NCBI RefSeq assembly: GCF_052113705.1
Contig: NZ_JBGQOG010000001.1
Span: 418,944-482,943 of the forward strand
From: JBGQOG01 sp052113705
Lineage (GTDB): Bacteria; Pseudomonadota; Alphaproteobacteria; Rhodobacterales; Rhodobacteraceae
DNA: 64,000 nucleotides
Direction: 5' to 3'
Below, in pieces: positions 34,627 through 45,858 of the stretch. Positions within the stretch are counted from its first letter, which is position 1, and each line of letters opens with the position of its first letter. The notes beneath the pieces were generated by a model, which had not been told where the DNA came from, searched no databases, and saw only the letters and a list, made by a program, of their open reading frames with translations. The position numbers were made by a program, and so were the translations under genes.

Positions 34627-34658
34627 AAAATGGCACGGGGGTGCCCCGTGCCATTTTT
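34627..34658. terminator. terminator of the YbbAP-like operon (bidirectional)
   Basis: Near-perfect 14-base stem AAAATGGCACGGGG / CCCCGTGCCATTTT with a 3-base loop, T5 on the plus side and T4 on the minus side. It lies 50 bases past the end of the minus-strand permease gene. Confidence 0.9.
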
Positions 34659-34706
34659 CCTGTCGCCGCATCTTCCTGTCACTGCACCGGTGTCGCCCGG
34701 CCCGGC

Positions 34707-37228
34707 CTAATCGCGGGCGCGCAACTGACCCATCGGCGGCGCGTTGAGCGGCCGCAGGGCAAACAGCATCCCCGCCAGCGTCGTGGCCAGGATCCCCCCC
34801 AGGACAATGCCCAAGGCCGGGATCGGCGCGAAATGGAACGGGGTTTCCATCACATAGACCAGCACCGCCCAACAGGCCGCCGTGCCGATCGCCAGCGCCA
34901 CCAGCCCCGCCGCAGCCCCCATCAACCCCGCGCGCAGGGCGAATGACCACAGGATCGCGCCCCGTGTCGCACCCAGCACCTTGAGGATCGCCGCCTCCCA
35001 GGCGCGCTGCCGCTCGCCCGCCGCTGCCGCCCCGATCAGCACGATAAAGCCGGTGACCAGCGTCGCCGCCGCCGCGATGGCGGTGGCGCGCGCAATCGCG
35101 CCCATCGCCTCGCTCACCTGCCCGATGGTCTCGCGCACGCCGATGGCGGTGATGTTGGGATAGGGGCCTGCAATGTCGCGCAAAATCCCCGCTTCCGCCT
35201 CAGGCGGGGCATAGATCGTGGCGATATGGGTATGCGGCGCACCCTGCAAGGCGCTGGCGTTCAGCACCAGCACAAAGCCGATGCCCGCGGTGCCGAAATT
35301 CACCTCGCGGAAGGAGGTGATCGTGGCGGGGATGTCGCGACCCAGCACATTGACCACCATCGTATCGCCGAGTTTCAGCCCCAGCTCTTCCGCCTCTTTC
35401 GCCGCCATCGAGACCTGTGCGGGCCCGGTGTAGCCCTCGGGCCACCAGGTGCCCGCGGTGATCTTAGTGCCTGAGGGCAAGGCATCGGCATAGGAAATGC
35501 CCCGATCCCCGCGCACCACCCAATGGTCGCCGCCCACCTCGCGCGCCGGGCGGCCATTGATCTCGGTGATCACCCCGCGCAGCATCGGCGCGCTGTCCAC
35601 CCGGGTCACCGCCGGATTGGCGGCCAGCATCGCCTTGATCGGGTCGATCTGGTCGGGCTGGATGTCCACCACGAAATAGGCGGGCGCCACCTGCGGCAAC
35701 TCGGTCGCAATCGCGTTGCGCAGCCCGGCGTCGATCTGCCCCACCGCCGCCAGCACCGACAGCCCCAGCCCGAGCGACAGGATCACCGCCCCCGCCTCGC
35801 TCTGCGGCCCGCCGATGGCCGAGAGCGCCGCGCGCAGCATCGGCCGCCCCTTCATCCCGGAGGCCAGCCGCCGCGCCAGCCGCCGCACGCCAGCCGCCAC
35901 CAACGCCAGCCCGGCAAGCGAGGCGGCGATGCCCGCCATCGTGGCCAATGCCAACGTCGGCACGCCTGACAGCCCGACCGCCACGCCCACCAGCACCAGT
36001 GCCAGCACCGCAATCGCCAGCGCGGTGCCCCTGCCCGGCCAGCCGCGCCGCCCCGGCCCGATGTCGCGAAAGAGCGCCGCCGCCCGCACCTCCGCCATCC
36101 GGCCCAAGGGCCAGAGGGTGAAAAGCGCCGCCACCAGCGCACCATAAAGCGCGGCCTCGGCCAAGGCGCCGGGCGCAAAGCCCACCGTCACCGCAAAGGG
36201 CATCTGTGCCGCAATGATCCCTTCGGCCAGTTTCGGCAGCAGCGCGCCCAGCGTCAGCCCGATCACCAGCCCCAGGGCCACCAGCCCCGCCAGTTGCAAC
36301 AAGAACACCTGCCGGATCAGCCCCGAGGTGGCGCCCAGCGCCTTCAGCGTGGCAATCGTCTCGGTCTTGCGCTCCATCCAGGCGCGGGTGGCCGCCGATA
36401 TGCCGACACCCCCCACCGCCAGCCCCGCCAGACCGACGAGCACGAGGAAAGACCCCATCCGCTCGACGAACCGCTCCACCCCGGGGGCGGCGCGGCGGCG
36501 GTCGCTCCAGCGCATGCCAGCGCCCTCGAAATGCGCCACCGCTTCGCGTTTCAGGGCCGCGAGATCGGCGCCTTCGGGCAGGGTCAGCCGCAGATTGGTC
36601 TCAAAGATCGAGCCTGCTTCCAAAAGCCCCGCCCCTTCCAGCGCGTCCCGATGCAGGATCAGCCGTGGCCCGAGCGAAAAGCCCCCGGTGGCGCTGTCCG
36701 GCTCGCGCAAAATCCGGGCGCGGTAGGTAAAGCTGTTGCGCCCAAGCTGGAATGTGTCGCCGGGTTTCAGCCCCAGCCGGTCGGCCAGCACCCCCTCCAA
36801 CACCGCGCCGGGCAGGCCGTTTTCCAAGCCCAGCGCCGCCGCCACCGGCATCGGCGGGTCGAGTTCCAGCGTGCCGATCAGCGGATAGGCATCATCGACG
36901 CCCTTCACCTGCGTCAGCGCGCGCTCGGCCTCCGCCCCCGCGCCCACCACCGCCATCGAGCGGAAATCCACGATCTCCGACACCCGATCCGCGCGGGCCT
37001 CGACCCAATCCCGCTCCTCGGCGGTCGGAAAGCGGTAGGTGAATTCCAGCTGCGCATCACCGCCGAGCAGCACCGCCCCCTGCGCATCCAGCGCCTGTTC
37101 GATCGCATTGCGCACGGTGCCCAGCGCCGCAATCGCCCCGGTGCCGAGGATCAGACAGAGGAGAAAGACGCGAAACCCCCGGATTCCGCCGCGCAATTCA
37201 CGCCGGGCGATCCGCCATGCCAGAGCGC

Positions 37229-37232
<4 letters not shown>
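34707..37232 (-). CDS. FtsX-like ABC transporter permease (YbbP-like)
   Basis: 841 residues with the plan of large FtsX/MacB-type permeases: one N-terminal helix (22-42), a periplasmic domain, two blocks of three helices (about 245-430) separated by a second periplasmic domain, and a final three-helix block (about 715-830). These act as mechanotransmission or lipoprotein/lipid-release systems rather than importers. The start overlaps the stop of the ATPase gene (ATGA). The neighbouring SGNH esterase gene is the usual partner (tesA-ybbA-ybbP in E. coli). Confidence 0.9.
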
Positions 37233-37909
<677 letters not shown>

Positions 37910-37970
37910 TCTCGCGTCCTTCTCTCGGGGTCTCTTCCGATATGGCGCGCGACGGGCGGCCTGCAACCTC

Positions 37971-38591
37971 TTGCTGCCGGTGTTTTTTTTCACCCTGCTC
38001 GCGGCAACACCGGTTGCAGCGGCGGGACCGGAGGTGGTGGCGCTCGGCGACAGCCTCACCCAAGGCTATGGCCTGCCGGTGGAGGACGGGCTGGTGCCGC
38101 AATTGCAGGGCTGGCTCGACCGGAACGGGATTGCCGCGCATGTGACCAATGCCGGGGTTTCGGGCGACACCACGGCGGGGGGCCTCTCGCGCCTCGACTG
38201 GGCGCTGGCGCCGGGGACGCAGGCGTTGATTGTCACCCTCGGGGGCAATGACGTTTTGCGTGGTCTGCCGCCGGAGCAGGCGCGGGCCAATCTGGATGCG
38301 ATCCTGACAAAGGCGGGCGCGCAGAACCTGCCGGTGCTGCTGATCGGCATTCCGGTGCCGGGGAATTATGGCCCCGAGTATCAGGCCGCCTTTTCCGCGA
38401 TCTGGCCGGACCTCGCGGCCAAACACGGCGCGCTCTATCTCGACAATCTGCTGGCCCCCATTCTCGCCCGCCCCGAGGCAGAGCGCGCAGCCCTCATTCA
38501 GCCCGACGGGATCCACCCTTCGGCGGCGGGGGTGACGCTGATCGTGGAGGCTCTGGGTCCGAAAGTGGCCGAGCTGGTCGGCAAGCTCTGA
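37971..38591 (+). CDS. tesA: SGNH-type esterase (TesA/arylesterase), start uncertain
   Basis: Secreted or periplasmic lysophospholipase/thioesterase of the SGNH family. Block I ALGDSLTQGYG (Ser nucleophile), block III GGNDVLRG, block V DGIHPSAAG (Asp and His). A hydrophobic signal-like stretch (LPVFFFTLLAATPVAAA) precedes. No in-frame ATG exists in the expected place: TTG 37971 or GTG 37980 could start it, while the ATG at 37942 is in another frame and would only join if the T8 run at 37983-37990 were T9. Divergent from the YbbA-like gene, its usual neighbour. Confidence 0.85.
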   Translation: MLPVFFFTLLAATPVAAAGPEVVALGDSLTQGYGLPVEDGLVPQLQGWLDRNGIAAHVTNAGVSGDTTAGGLSRLDWALAPGTQALIVTLGGNDVLRGLPPEQARANLDAILTKAGAQNLPVLLIGIPVPGNYGPEYQAAFSAIWPDLAAKHGALYLDNLLAPILARPEAERAALIQPDGIHPSAAGVTLIVEALGPKVAELVGKL

Positions 38592-38594
38592 GCT

Positions 38595-39725
38595 TCAGCG
38601 CAAAGTGGCGGTGCGGAACAGGTTCACCTTCAGCCCGCCATGCGCCACCGGCGCCTCCAGCGGCAGGAACGGCAGGCCGGAGGCCTTGGCCAGCCCGGCG
38701 TCCGAGGTGACCATGCCGACGCGCCAACCCCGGAACCGGCTGAGCAGCGTCTGCCCCAGCGCGCCATAGACCGAGAACAGCAGTTTCCGCTCGCCGATCC
38801 GCGCACCGTAAGGCGGGTTGACGATGACAAGGCCGGGCTTGACCCCTTCGGGCGGGGTGAGGTCGCTGACCGCATGGTGGCGGAAATCGGTGCAGGCCGA
38901 GACCCCGGCGCGGGCGGCATTGGCGCTGGCCATCCGCACGGCGCCCGTGTCGCGGTCAGACCCGAAGAACTGCAGCGGCGGCGTGGCCTTGGCCTCTGCC
39001 GCGCGCATCTTGGCCCAGATGCCGGCATCGAAACTCGCCAGTTGCTCAAAGGCAAAGCTGCGGCTGCGGCCGGGGTTCAGCCCCGCCGCGATCTCTGCCG
39101 CCTCGATCACGAAAGTGCCCGAGCCGCACATCGGGTCCATCACCGGCTCATCGCCGGTAAAGCCGCATTGACGCAGGAAAAGCGCGGCCAAAGTCTCGCG
39201 CATCGGCGCCTTGCCGACCGCCTCCTTATGGCCGCGTTTGTGCAGGCTCTCGCCCGAAGTATCGAGCGAGAAGGTGCAGAGATCATCCTCGATCCGCGCT
39301 TTCAGCACGAGCGGAGCCTCGGGTTCAATCGTCACCCCCAAAGTCTCGCGCAGCGCCGTCTCGATCCGCTGTGCGGCGGCCCCCGCGTGATAGATGCGCG
39401 AGGCTTTGCAGGTTACTTCAACCTTCACCGGCACATCGGCGCGCAGGGTCTGCCCCCAAGGGAATTTCCGCGCGCGTTTATCGAGTTGCGCCAGATGCAT
39501 CACCCGGATCGCGCCGATCCGCACCAGCACCCGTGTCGCACCCCGGATTTCCAGATTGGCACGCCAGACATCAGGCCAGCCGCCGCGAAAAGCGACGCCG
39601 CCGGGCAAGGCGGCGGCACCCGCGAAACCGCGCTCCAGCGCCTCGGCGCAGAGCACGGCTTCAAGCCCGGGGGCGGTGACCAGAAAGATCTCGAAATCGC
39701 CGGAAGTGTCAGTGGTGTTTTCCAT
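38595..39725 (-). CDS. THUMP-domain SAM-dependent rRNA methyltransferase (RlmL N-terminal-like)
   Basis: 376 residues. An N-terminal ferredoxin-like plus THUMP region (about 1-165) is followed by a Rossmann methyltransferase: DPMCGSGTFVIEAAEIA (SAM loop) and the catalytic NPPYGARIGE of N2-guanine methyltransferases. E. coli RlmL makes m2G2445 in 23S rRNA; this protein corresponds to its first half only, the normal size in Alphaproteobacteria. ATG 39725 (MENTTDTSGDFEIFLVT). Convergent with the esterase gene, 3 bases apart. Confidence 0.9.
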   Translation of the reverse strand: MENTTDTSGDFEIFLVTAPGLEAVLCAEALERGFAGAAALPGGVAFRGGWPDVWRANLEIRGATRVLVRIGAIRVMHLAQLDKRARKFPWGQTLRADVPVKVEVTCKASRIYHAGAAAQRIETALRETLGVTIEPEAPLVLKARIEDDLCTFSLDTSGESLHKRGHKEAVGKAPMRETLAALFLRQCGFTGDEPVMDPMCGSGTFVIEAAEIAAGLNPGRSRSFAFEQLASFDAGIWAKMRAAEAKATPPLQFFGSDRDTGAVRMASANAARAGVSACTDFRHHAVSDLTPPEGVKPGLVIVNPPYGARIGERKLLFSVYGALGQTLLSRFRGWRVGMVTSDAGLAKASGLPFLPLEAPVAHGGLKVNLFRTATLR

Positions 39726-39790
39726 CCGGCCCGCATAGCCGGAAATCCACGCCGTTTCGAGAGGGTTTCGCGCCCCGCCCCCGGATTGCC

Positions 39791-41209
39791 TTATGCGGTC
39801 AGCGCCCCCCGGCGAAAACCGCCCGCGCGGATCAGATCCAGCAGCACAAAGGCGATCAGGGAAAAGCCCAGCATCGGCAGCGCCCAGCCAAAACCCAGCG
39901 CCATGAGCAGCGCGAGCCCGCGCGCCAGCCACCCCATCCGCAGCCAGAGCCGCAAAAGCGTTTGCGGCATCGCCCCCGCCGCCGGACGCCGCCGCCACCA
40001 CAGCCGGTAGCCATAGGCGATGCTGGCCGCCAGCCCGAGGCCGATCGCCGCCATCAGGATCTGGTTCGGCAGGCCAAAGAGCACGCCCATATGCGCGTCA
40101 ATCCCCCAGCGGATCAGCTTGGGGATCAGGGTGAATTCCGCGAAATCCGCGCGGCTGGTCACCGCCAGACTCGCCGGGTCCAGCGCCAAAGTATCCACCT
40201 GCGTCGGCCAGGAGCGGTCATATTCCCGCACCATCCAGGCCTTGCCCGGTTTCGGCACCCGGATTTCCAGCATCGGCGAGTCGAGGCCACCCGCGCGCGC
40301 CGCCGCTTCTACGGCGTCGAGGGCGGGCATCCAGTCCACTGCGGCTTCGGGGGTCGGCACCGGCGCGGCATGCGCCATATGCTCGGCATGTTCCCCCATC
40401 GGCATATCCATTGCCGGGGCCTCCGGCGTTGCCAGTGCCAGCGACACCGAAGGCGTCACCCAGCCGAATTGCCCGCGCAGGGCATCAATCCGCCCGCCCG
40501 CCAGCTGCGACCAGGTCAGGCCGGTCGCCGAGAGAAAGAGAAGCCCCAGCCCGATGGTGAGACCGATGGTGCTGTGCAGATGCCGCAGCCTTTGCCCCTC
40601 GGGCATCTCGCGCAAAGCGGGACGGCGGGTGCTGGGGCGCGGCCGCCAGAGCCACATGACAAAACCGCTGATCACCGCAACCCAGAGCCAGGAGGCGGCC
40701 AGCTCGCTGTAATAGCGCCCGATGTTTCCCATCAGGAGATTGCGGTGCAGATAGTCCAGCGTGATGCGGAAGGGCAGAATGCCGCTGGTGCCATAGACGG
40801 TCATGTCGCCCTGCACCGCCAGCGTCACCGGATCGACAAAGATCGCGCGGTTCTCGGATTCGCCCAGCGTGGGGTCACTGAACATCACCCGCGTGGTCAT
40901 GCCCGGCGCGGGGGCCGGACGCAGTGCGAAAAACGCCAGATCCGGCCCGACCAAATCGCGCGCTGCGGCGGCCTGCGCGGCCAGGGGCTGCGGCGGCAGG
41001 GCGGGGTCGCTGGCCGGGGTGAACAGCGCATCGGCATAGAGCCAGCGCTCGATCTGCGGGGTGAGGACATAGAGCGTGCCCGTCAGCGCCGCGATCAGGA
41101 TGAAGGGCGCAATGAACAGCCCGATATAGACATGCAGCCGCAGAATGAAGGGCCGCCAACCGGCGGTGGGGGCGCGCGACGCCGCCCCGGAGATGGAAAG
41201 ATCGGTCAT
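39791..41209 (-). CDS. PepSY-associated transmembrane protein with Met/His cluster
   Basis: 472 residues. Transmembrane helices near 22-48, 172-190, 213-233 and 385-412, plus two more at about 425-462. PepSY-type periplasmic domains lie between them. This family sits in ferric-siderophore and copper uptake loci and may reduce metal at the inner membrane. A periplasmic segment at 267-280 holds Met267, Met269, Met271, His274, His277, Met278 and His280, typical of a Cu(I)/Cu(II)-binding stretch. The DUF2946-like neighbour supports a metal role. No TonB receptor is visible within the window. Confidence 0.85.
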   Translation of the reverse strand: MTDLSISGAASRAPTAGWRPFILRLHVYIGLFIAPFILIAALTGTLYVLTPQIERWLYADALFTPASDPALPPQPLAAQAAAARDLVGPDLAFFALRPAPAPGMTTRVMFSDPTLGESENRAIFVDPVTLAVQGDMTVYGTSGILPFRITLDYLHRNLLMGNIGRYYSELAASWLWVAVISGFVMWLWRPRPSTRRPALREMPEGQRLRHLHSTIGLTIGLGLLFLSATGLTWSQLAGGRIDALRGQFGWVTPSVSLALATPEAPAMDMPMGEHAEHMAHAAPVPTPEAAVDWMPALDAVEAAARAGGLDSPMLEIRVPKPGKAWMVREYDRSWPTQVDTLALDPASLAVTSRADFAEFTLIPKLIRWGIDAHMGVLFGLPNQILMAAIGLGLAASIAYGYRLWWRRRPAAGAMPQTLLRLWLRMGWLARGLALLMALGFGWALPMLGFSLIAFVLLDLIRAGGFRRGALTA

Positions 41210-41302
41210 GAAAGGTCCTGAGACAGGGCGTGATCGGCCCGTGACAACATACCGCCCGACGGGGCGGCGGGGACCCTGACGGTCCGGTCCCGGCGAGAGG
41301 TC

Positions 41303-41719
41303 TCAGGCGGTCAGAGGGGGCGCACGCGGGCTGCGGAGCGAATCCCGCAGGCGGTTGTCCGCACGGGCCGCGCGGGGCGTGATGACGGTGGCGATGAACC
41401 GCCGCTCGATCGCGCGCAGCGATCCGGCACGGGGCGGCAGGACCGCCTGCGCCGCGACATGGCAGAGCGAACAATCCTGTGCGTGGTTCAAATGCGGCAG
41501 ATTTCCCTCACTGTCGCAAAGATCCGACAGCGCACCGCCCCAGAGCAGGAAGGATTGCTGCCAGCTTTCATAGAGCGAGGGCAGACGGTGTTGCGACGAC
41601 AACCCGAGGCCTGCCAGCACCACAAGGGCCAGCACAAGGCGAAAGGGTTGGGGCAGGATCATCCGGCGCATGTGCTGCTCAAAGCCGAAAACAGGCGTTT
41701 CGGCAAGGGGCTTTGGCAT
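41303..41719 (-). CDS. DUF2946-like small exported protein
   Basis: 138 residues from ATG 41719 (or 123 from ATG 41673). A hydrophobic export/anchor segment near residues 22-40 (FRLVLALVVLAGLGL) is followed by LNHAQDCSLCHVAAQAVLPP, a Cys-x2-Cys-His motif usual for DUF2946. Such proteins are encoded beside copper- or iron-related outer-membrane receptors. It precedes the PepSY gene in the same direction, so the two may form a metal-handling pair. Family assignment is by pattern, moderately sure. Confidence 0.65.
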   Translation of the reverse strand: MPKPLAETPVFGFEQHMRRMILPQPFRLVLALVVLAGLGLSSQHRLPSLYESWQQSFLLWGGALSDLCDSEGNLPHLNHAQDCSLCHVAAQAVLPPRAGSLRAIERRFIATVITPRAARADNRLRDSLRSPRAPPLTA

Positions 41720-42030
41720 GGGCCTTTGGCAAAGCCCGCGCCTTTTCCGGCGGCAGAGCTGCGAGCGGGCGGGACTATGGGCGGTCGGCGCGACGCGGGC
41801 AGACGCCTGCGGATGGCGGAAGGGCCGGCAGACAATCTGCGCGGGCGTGATGTCGGGGCCGGTCCGATCCGGCGCGTTGCCCCAAAGGTCGGAGGGGGGC
41901 AGGCGCAAAGGATGGACGGGACCGGAAGGCGCAGGGCAACGGGATTGGACCGGGCCTGATTCTGGCCGGACGGGCGCAGACGGCCCCGCCCTGTTCCCCG
42001 CCCGGTCGTTGCAGGAGGGCCCCGGCGGCA
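41720..42030. other. non-coding gap, nothing recognised
   Basis: 311 high-GC bases between the DUF2946-like gene and the HxlR gene (both on the minus strand). Several GC-rich inverted stretches occur, but none has a terminator tail, and I find no riboswitch core or open frame with a ribosome-binding site. The HxlR transcript ends here. Confidence 0.4.
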
Positions 42031-42396
42031 CTAGTCCTGACGCGCGTCAAAGGCCATCCGCGCGGCCTCCACCTCGGCCATGTTCTGGCAAGTCCACCGG
42101 TACAGCGCGCTGAACGGCGCCAGCAGCGTCACCCCGAGTGGGCTGATCTCATAGACCACGGCCACCGGCGCGCTGGGAATAACCTCGCGCAGGATCAGGC
42201 CGTTGCGCTCCAGCCGCCGCAACGTCTGGGTCAGCGATTTTTGCGACACGCCCTCCAGCCGCCGCTTGATCTCGTTGAAACGGGTGGGGCCGGATTTCAG
42301 CACCGCCAGAATCATCATCGACCATTTGTCGGCAATCTGGTCGAACAACAGGCGGCTGGGGCAATCCACCGAAAAGCGCTGCACGTCATCCTTCAT
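42031..42396 (-). CDS. HxlR-family transcriptional regulator
   Basis: 121-residue winged-HTH protein with the HxlR pattern: N-terminal DCPSRLLFDQIADKWSMMILAVLKSGPTRFNEIKRRLEGVSQKSLTQTLRRLERNGLI. HxlR regulators such as YodB and HypR often sense reactive electrophiles or oxidants through a Cys near the N-terminus; here Cys12 is at the expected place. Divergent from an Old Yellow Enzyme gene, a frequent target of such sensors. ATG 42396. Confidence 0.9.
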   Translation of the reverse strand: MKDDVQRFSVDCPSRLLFDQIADKWSMMILAVLKSGPTRFNEIKRRLEGVSQKSLTQTLRRLERNGLILREVIPSAPVAVVYEISPLGVTLLAPFSALYRWTCQNMAEVEAARMAFDARQD

Positions 42397-42543
42397 CGCG
42401 GGGTTCCTTCTGGCCTGCTTACCGGCACCGGGCGCAGGTTCCCCGCAGGTAACCTGGTGCGCCGAAGGTGCGTTCTTGAAACCAAGTCTACAATGGATAC
42501 CTTGCAGGCGACAAGTGACCTCCCCCAACCTGCCGGAGCCGAT

Positions 42544-43653
<1,110 letters not shown>

Positions 43654-43741
43654 GCTCGCCCGGATAATCCTTGACGGGCGGCGCGGCGCATGGCTCGCTC
43701 TGCCAAATTGCGTCACACTGCCCCGTCAAGGAGACCCGGGA

Positions 43742-44386
43742 ATGGACCTGCACAGCTGGCTTGCCTTTGTCGCCGCCTCGATCGCGCTTTTGCTGATCCC
43801 GGGGCCGACCGTTCTTTTGGTGCTGAGCTATGCGTTGAGCCAGGGCCGCAAAGTGGCCGTGGCCACCGCCACCGGGGTGGCTTTGGGGGATTTCATCGCG
43901 ATGAGCGCCTCGCTCGCCGGGCTGGGGGCTTTGGTGCTGGCCTCGGCCGGGCTGTTCACCGCGCTGAAATGGGCGGGGGCGGCCTATCTGATCTATCTCG
44001 GGGTCAAACTGTTGCGCAGCGCGCCGCGGGGGGATGTGACGCCCGAGCCGGGCGCGACGCCAGTCACCGCGCCACAGATGTCGGCCAGGGGGGTCTTTGG
44101 CCATGCGGCGATGGTGACCGCGCTCAACCCGAAATCCATCGCCTTTTTCATCGCCTTCGTGCCGCAGTTTCTGGACCCTGCGCGCCCGCTGGTGCCGCAA
44201 TTTGCCGTGCTGGTGGCGACTTTCGTCACCCTCGCCACGCTGAATGCGCTGGCCTATGCGCTGCTCGCAGATCAGCTCCGCGACCGGATCGGCCGCCCGA
44301 GCGTGCTGCGGGCGCTGACCCGCACGGGCGGCGGCGCGCTGATCGCCATGGGGCTGGCCACCGCCGCGCTGCGCCGCGCCGCGTAA
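43742..44386 (+). CDS. LysE/RhtB-family amino-acid exporter
   Basis: 214-residue membrane protein with six transmembrane helices and the family start LIPGPTVLLVLSYALSQGRKVAVATATGVALGDF. Members export amino acids such as lysine, threonine or homoserine lactone. ATG 43742 after AAGGAGACC. Convergent with an EamA-type exporter gene 25 bases away. The substrate is not visible. Confidence 0.9.
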   Translation: MDLHSWLAFVAASIALLLIPGPTVLLVLSYALSQGRKVAVATATGVALGDFIAMSASLAGLGALVLASAGLFTALKWAGAAYLIYLGVKLLRSAPRGDVTPEPGATPVTAPQMSARGVFGHAAMVTALNPKSIAFFIAFVPQFLDPARPLVPQFAVLVATFVTLATLNALAYALLADQLRDRIGRPSVLRALTRTGGGALIAMGLATAALRRAA

Positions 44387-44411
44387 AGCGCCCCGGCGCG
44401 ACGGTCCCGGG

Positions 44412-45278
44412 TTACGCCTGCCGCATGGCCCGCGGCCCCAGCCAGAGCGACAGCGCCACCAGCGCCAGCCCGCCGAGTTGCAGCGGGCTGAGCGATTGGC
44501 CCAGCAGCGCCCAGCCCGCCACCACCGCCGTCACCGGGCTGAGAAAGCCCAAGGCCGAGGCAGCATTCGGCCCCACCCGGCGCAAACCGCGAAACCACAG
44601 GAAATAGGTCAGCGCCGCACCGACCAGCCCCAGCCAGATCAGCCCCAGCAGGTTCACCCCGTTCAGCGGCGGCAAGGGCGGCTCCAGCCAGAGCGCCAGC
44701 GGCAACAGGAGCAGCCCTCCGGCCGTCAACTGCCAGGCGGTGAAGGTCAGAAGCGAGACCGGCGGCTGCCATTTGCGCGTCAGCACCGACCCCATCGCCA
44801 TTGACAGTGCCCCGCCCAGGCCCGCCAGCAGCCCCAAAGGTTCGAGCGTCGCCTGCGGCCCGAGGATCAGCAGCGCCACCCCCGCCAGCCCGAGCAGCGC
44901 CGCGACCACCGCCAGCCCGCGCAGCTCAGTGCCCAGCAGGACCCGCGCCAAGCCCAGCACCAGAAGCGGCTGCACCGCCCCCACCGTCGCCGCGACGCCA
45001 CCGGGCAGGCGGTAGGCCGCGATGAAAAGGCAAATCCAGAACAAAGTGAAGTTCAGCGCGCCGAGCAGAAAGATCCGCCCCCACCAGATCCCTCGCGGCA
45101 ATTGCCGCACCACCAGCAGCAAGAGCATCCCCGCCGGCAAGGCCCGCAGCAGGGCCAGCGTGACCGGGTAACCCCCGGGCAGCATCTGCGTCGTCACCAC
45201 ATAGGTGGTGCCCCAGATCATCGGCGCCAGCGCCGTCAGCAGCAGATCGACAGTCCGTGTATGCGCCGCATCCGGCAT
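44412..45278 (-). CDS. EamA (DMT) family transporter
   Basis: 288-residue protein of ten transmembrane helices built from two EamA repeats (second repeat begins about residue 145). Such carriers export amino acids, purines or drugs. ATG 45278 (MPDAAHTRTVDLLL) was preferred to ATG 45293 because a GGAGGG ribosome-binding site lies between the two. Divergent from the MarR gene. Two perfect palindromes in the gap imply direct repression by MarR. Confidence 0.88.
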   Translation of the reverse strand: MPDAAHTRTVDLLLTALAPMIWGTTYVVTTQMLPGGYPVTLALLRALPAGMLLLLVVRQLPRGIWWGRIFLLGALNFTLFWICLFIAAYRLPGGVAATVGAVQPLLVLGLARVLLGTELRGLAVVAALLGLAGVALLILGPQATLEPLGLLAGLGGALSMAMGSVLTRKWQPPVSLLTFTAWQLTAGGLLLLPLALWLEPPLPPLNGVNLLGLIWLGLVGAALTYFLWFRGLRRVGPNAASALGFLSPVTAVVAGWALLGQSLSPLQLGGLALVALSLWLGPRAMRQA

Positions 45279-45294
45279 CGGCAGGCCCTCCATT

Positions 45295-45312
45295 TATCTT
45301 GACGTCAAGATA
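45295..45312. promoter_or_regulatory. MarR operator 1
   Basis: Perfect 18-base palindrome TATCTTGACGTCAAGATA, between the divergent EamA and MarR genes. An identical core recurs 26 bases away (centre to centre). Confidence 0.85.
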
Positions 45313-45321
45313 CATTTAGAA

Positions 45322-45337
45322 ATCTTGACGTCAAGAT
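45322..45337. promoter_or_regulatory. MarR operator 2
   Basis: Perfect 16-base palindrome ATCTTGACGTCAAGAT, 21 bases before the MarR ATG, sharing the full core of operator 1. Confidence 0.85.
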
Positions 45338-45358
45338 AGTTTCGCGCTCAGATACCGC

Positions 45359-45853
45359 ATGGACCAGATTGACCGCATCATCGCGCAATGGGCGCGCGAA
45401 CGCCCCGAGTTGGACACCGGCCCGATGGCGGTGATGGGCCGCCTCGCGCGGCTGAGCCTGCACTGGCAACGCGAGGTTGAGCGCACACTCGGCCAGCACG
45501 GGCTGACCGCCGCGAGTTTCGACGTGCTGGCAGCATTGCGGCGGGCGGGCGCGCCCTATCAGCTCTCGCCCGGGGACCTGCTGGCGACGATGATGATCAC
45601 CTCGGGCACGATGACGCACCGGCTGGACCAGCTGGAAAAGGCCGGGATGATCCGACGCGACAAGAACCCCGATGACGGGCGCGGTGTGCTGATCTCGCTG
45701 ACAGAGGCGGGTTTTGCCACGGTTGAGGCCGCCGTGGGCGATCATGTGGCGCAGCAGCACCGGCTGATGGCCGCGCTTCCGGTGGCGGAAAGACAGGCGC
45801 TGGGGGCCAGTATGGCCCGGCTGCTGGCCGATCAGGAGCCACCCGAGACCTAA
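45359..45853 (+). CDS. MarR-family transcriptional regulator
   Basis: 164-residue dimeric winged-HTH regulator. The wing and recognition region is LSPGDLLATMMITSGTMTHRLDQLEKAGMIRRDKNPDDGRGVLISLTEAG (about 75-125). It probably represses itself and the divergent EamA exporter by binding the twin palindromes upstream, with release by a small ligand that the exporter removes. No conserved redox Cys is seen, so ligand-type sensing is more likely than oxidation. Confidence 0.92.
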   Translation: MDQIDRIIAQWARERPELDTGPMAVMGRLARLSLHWQREVERTLGQHGLTAASFDVLAALRRAGAPYQLSPGDLLATMMITSGTMTHRLDQLEKAGMIRRDKNPDDGRGVLISLTEAGFATVEAAVGDHVAQQHRLMAALPVAERQALGASMARLLADQEPPET

Positions 45854-45858
45854 AATGT

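Noticed and set aside
31749..34946. Plus-strand open frame of over 1000 codons opposite iatA and ibpA
   Set aside because: Antisense shadow of confirmed transporter genes.
41720..42030. Possible riboswitch or metal-responsive leader in the gap before the DUF2946-like gene
   Set aside because: No cobalamin-box-like GCCACTG or other recognisable core on either strand.
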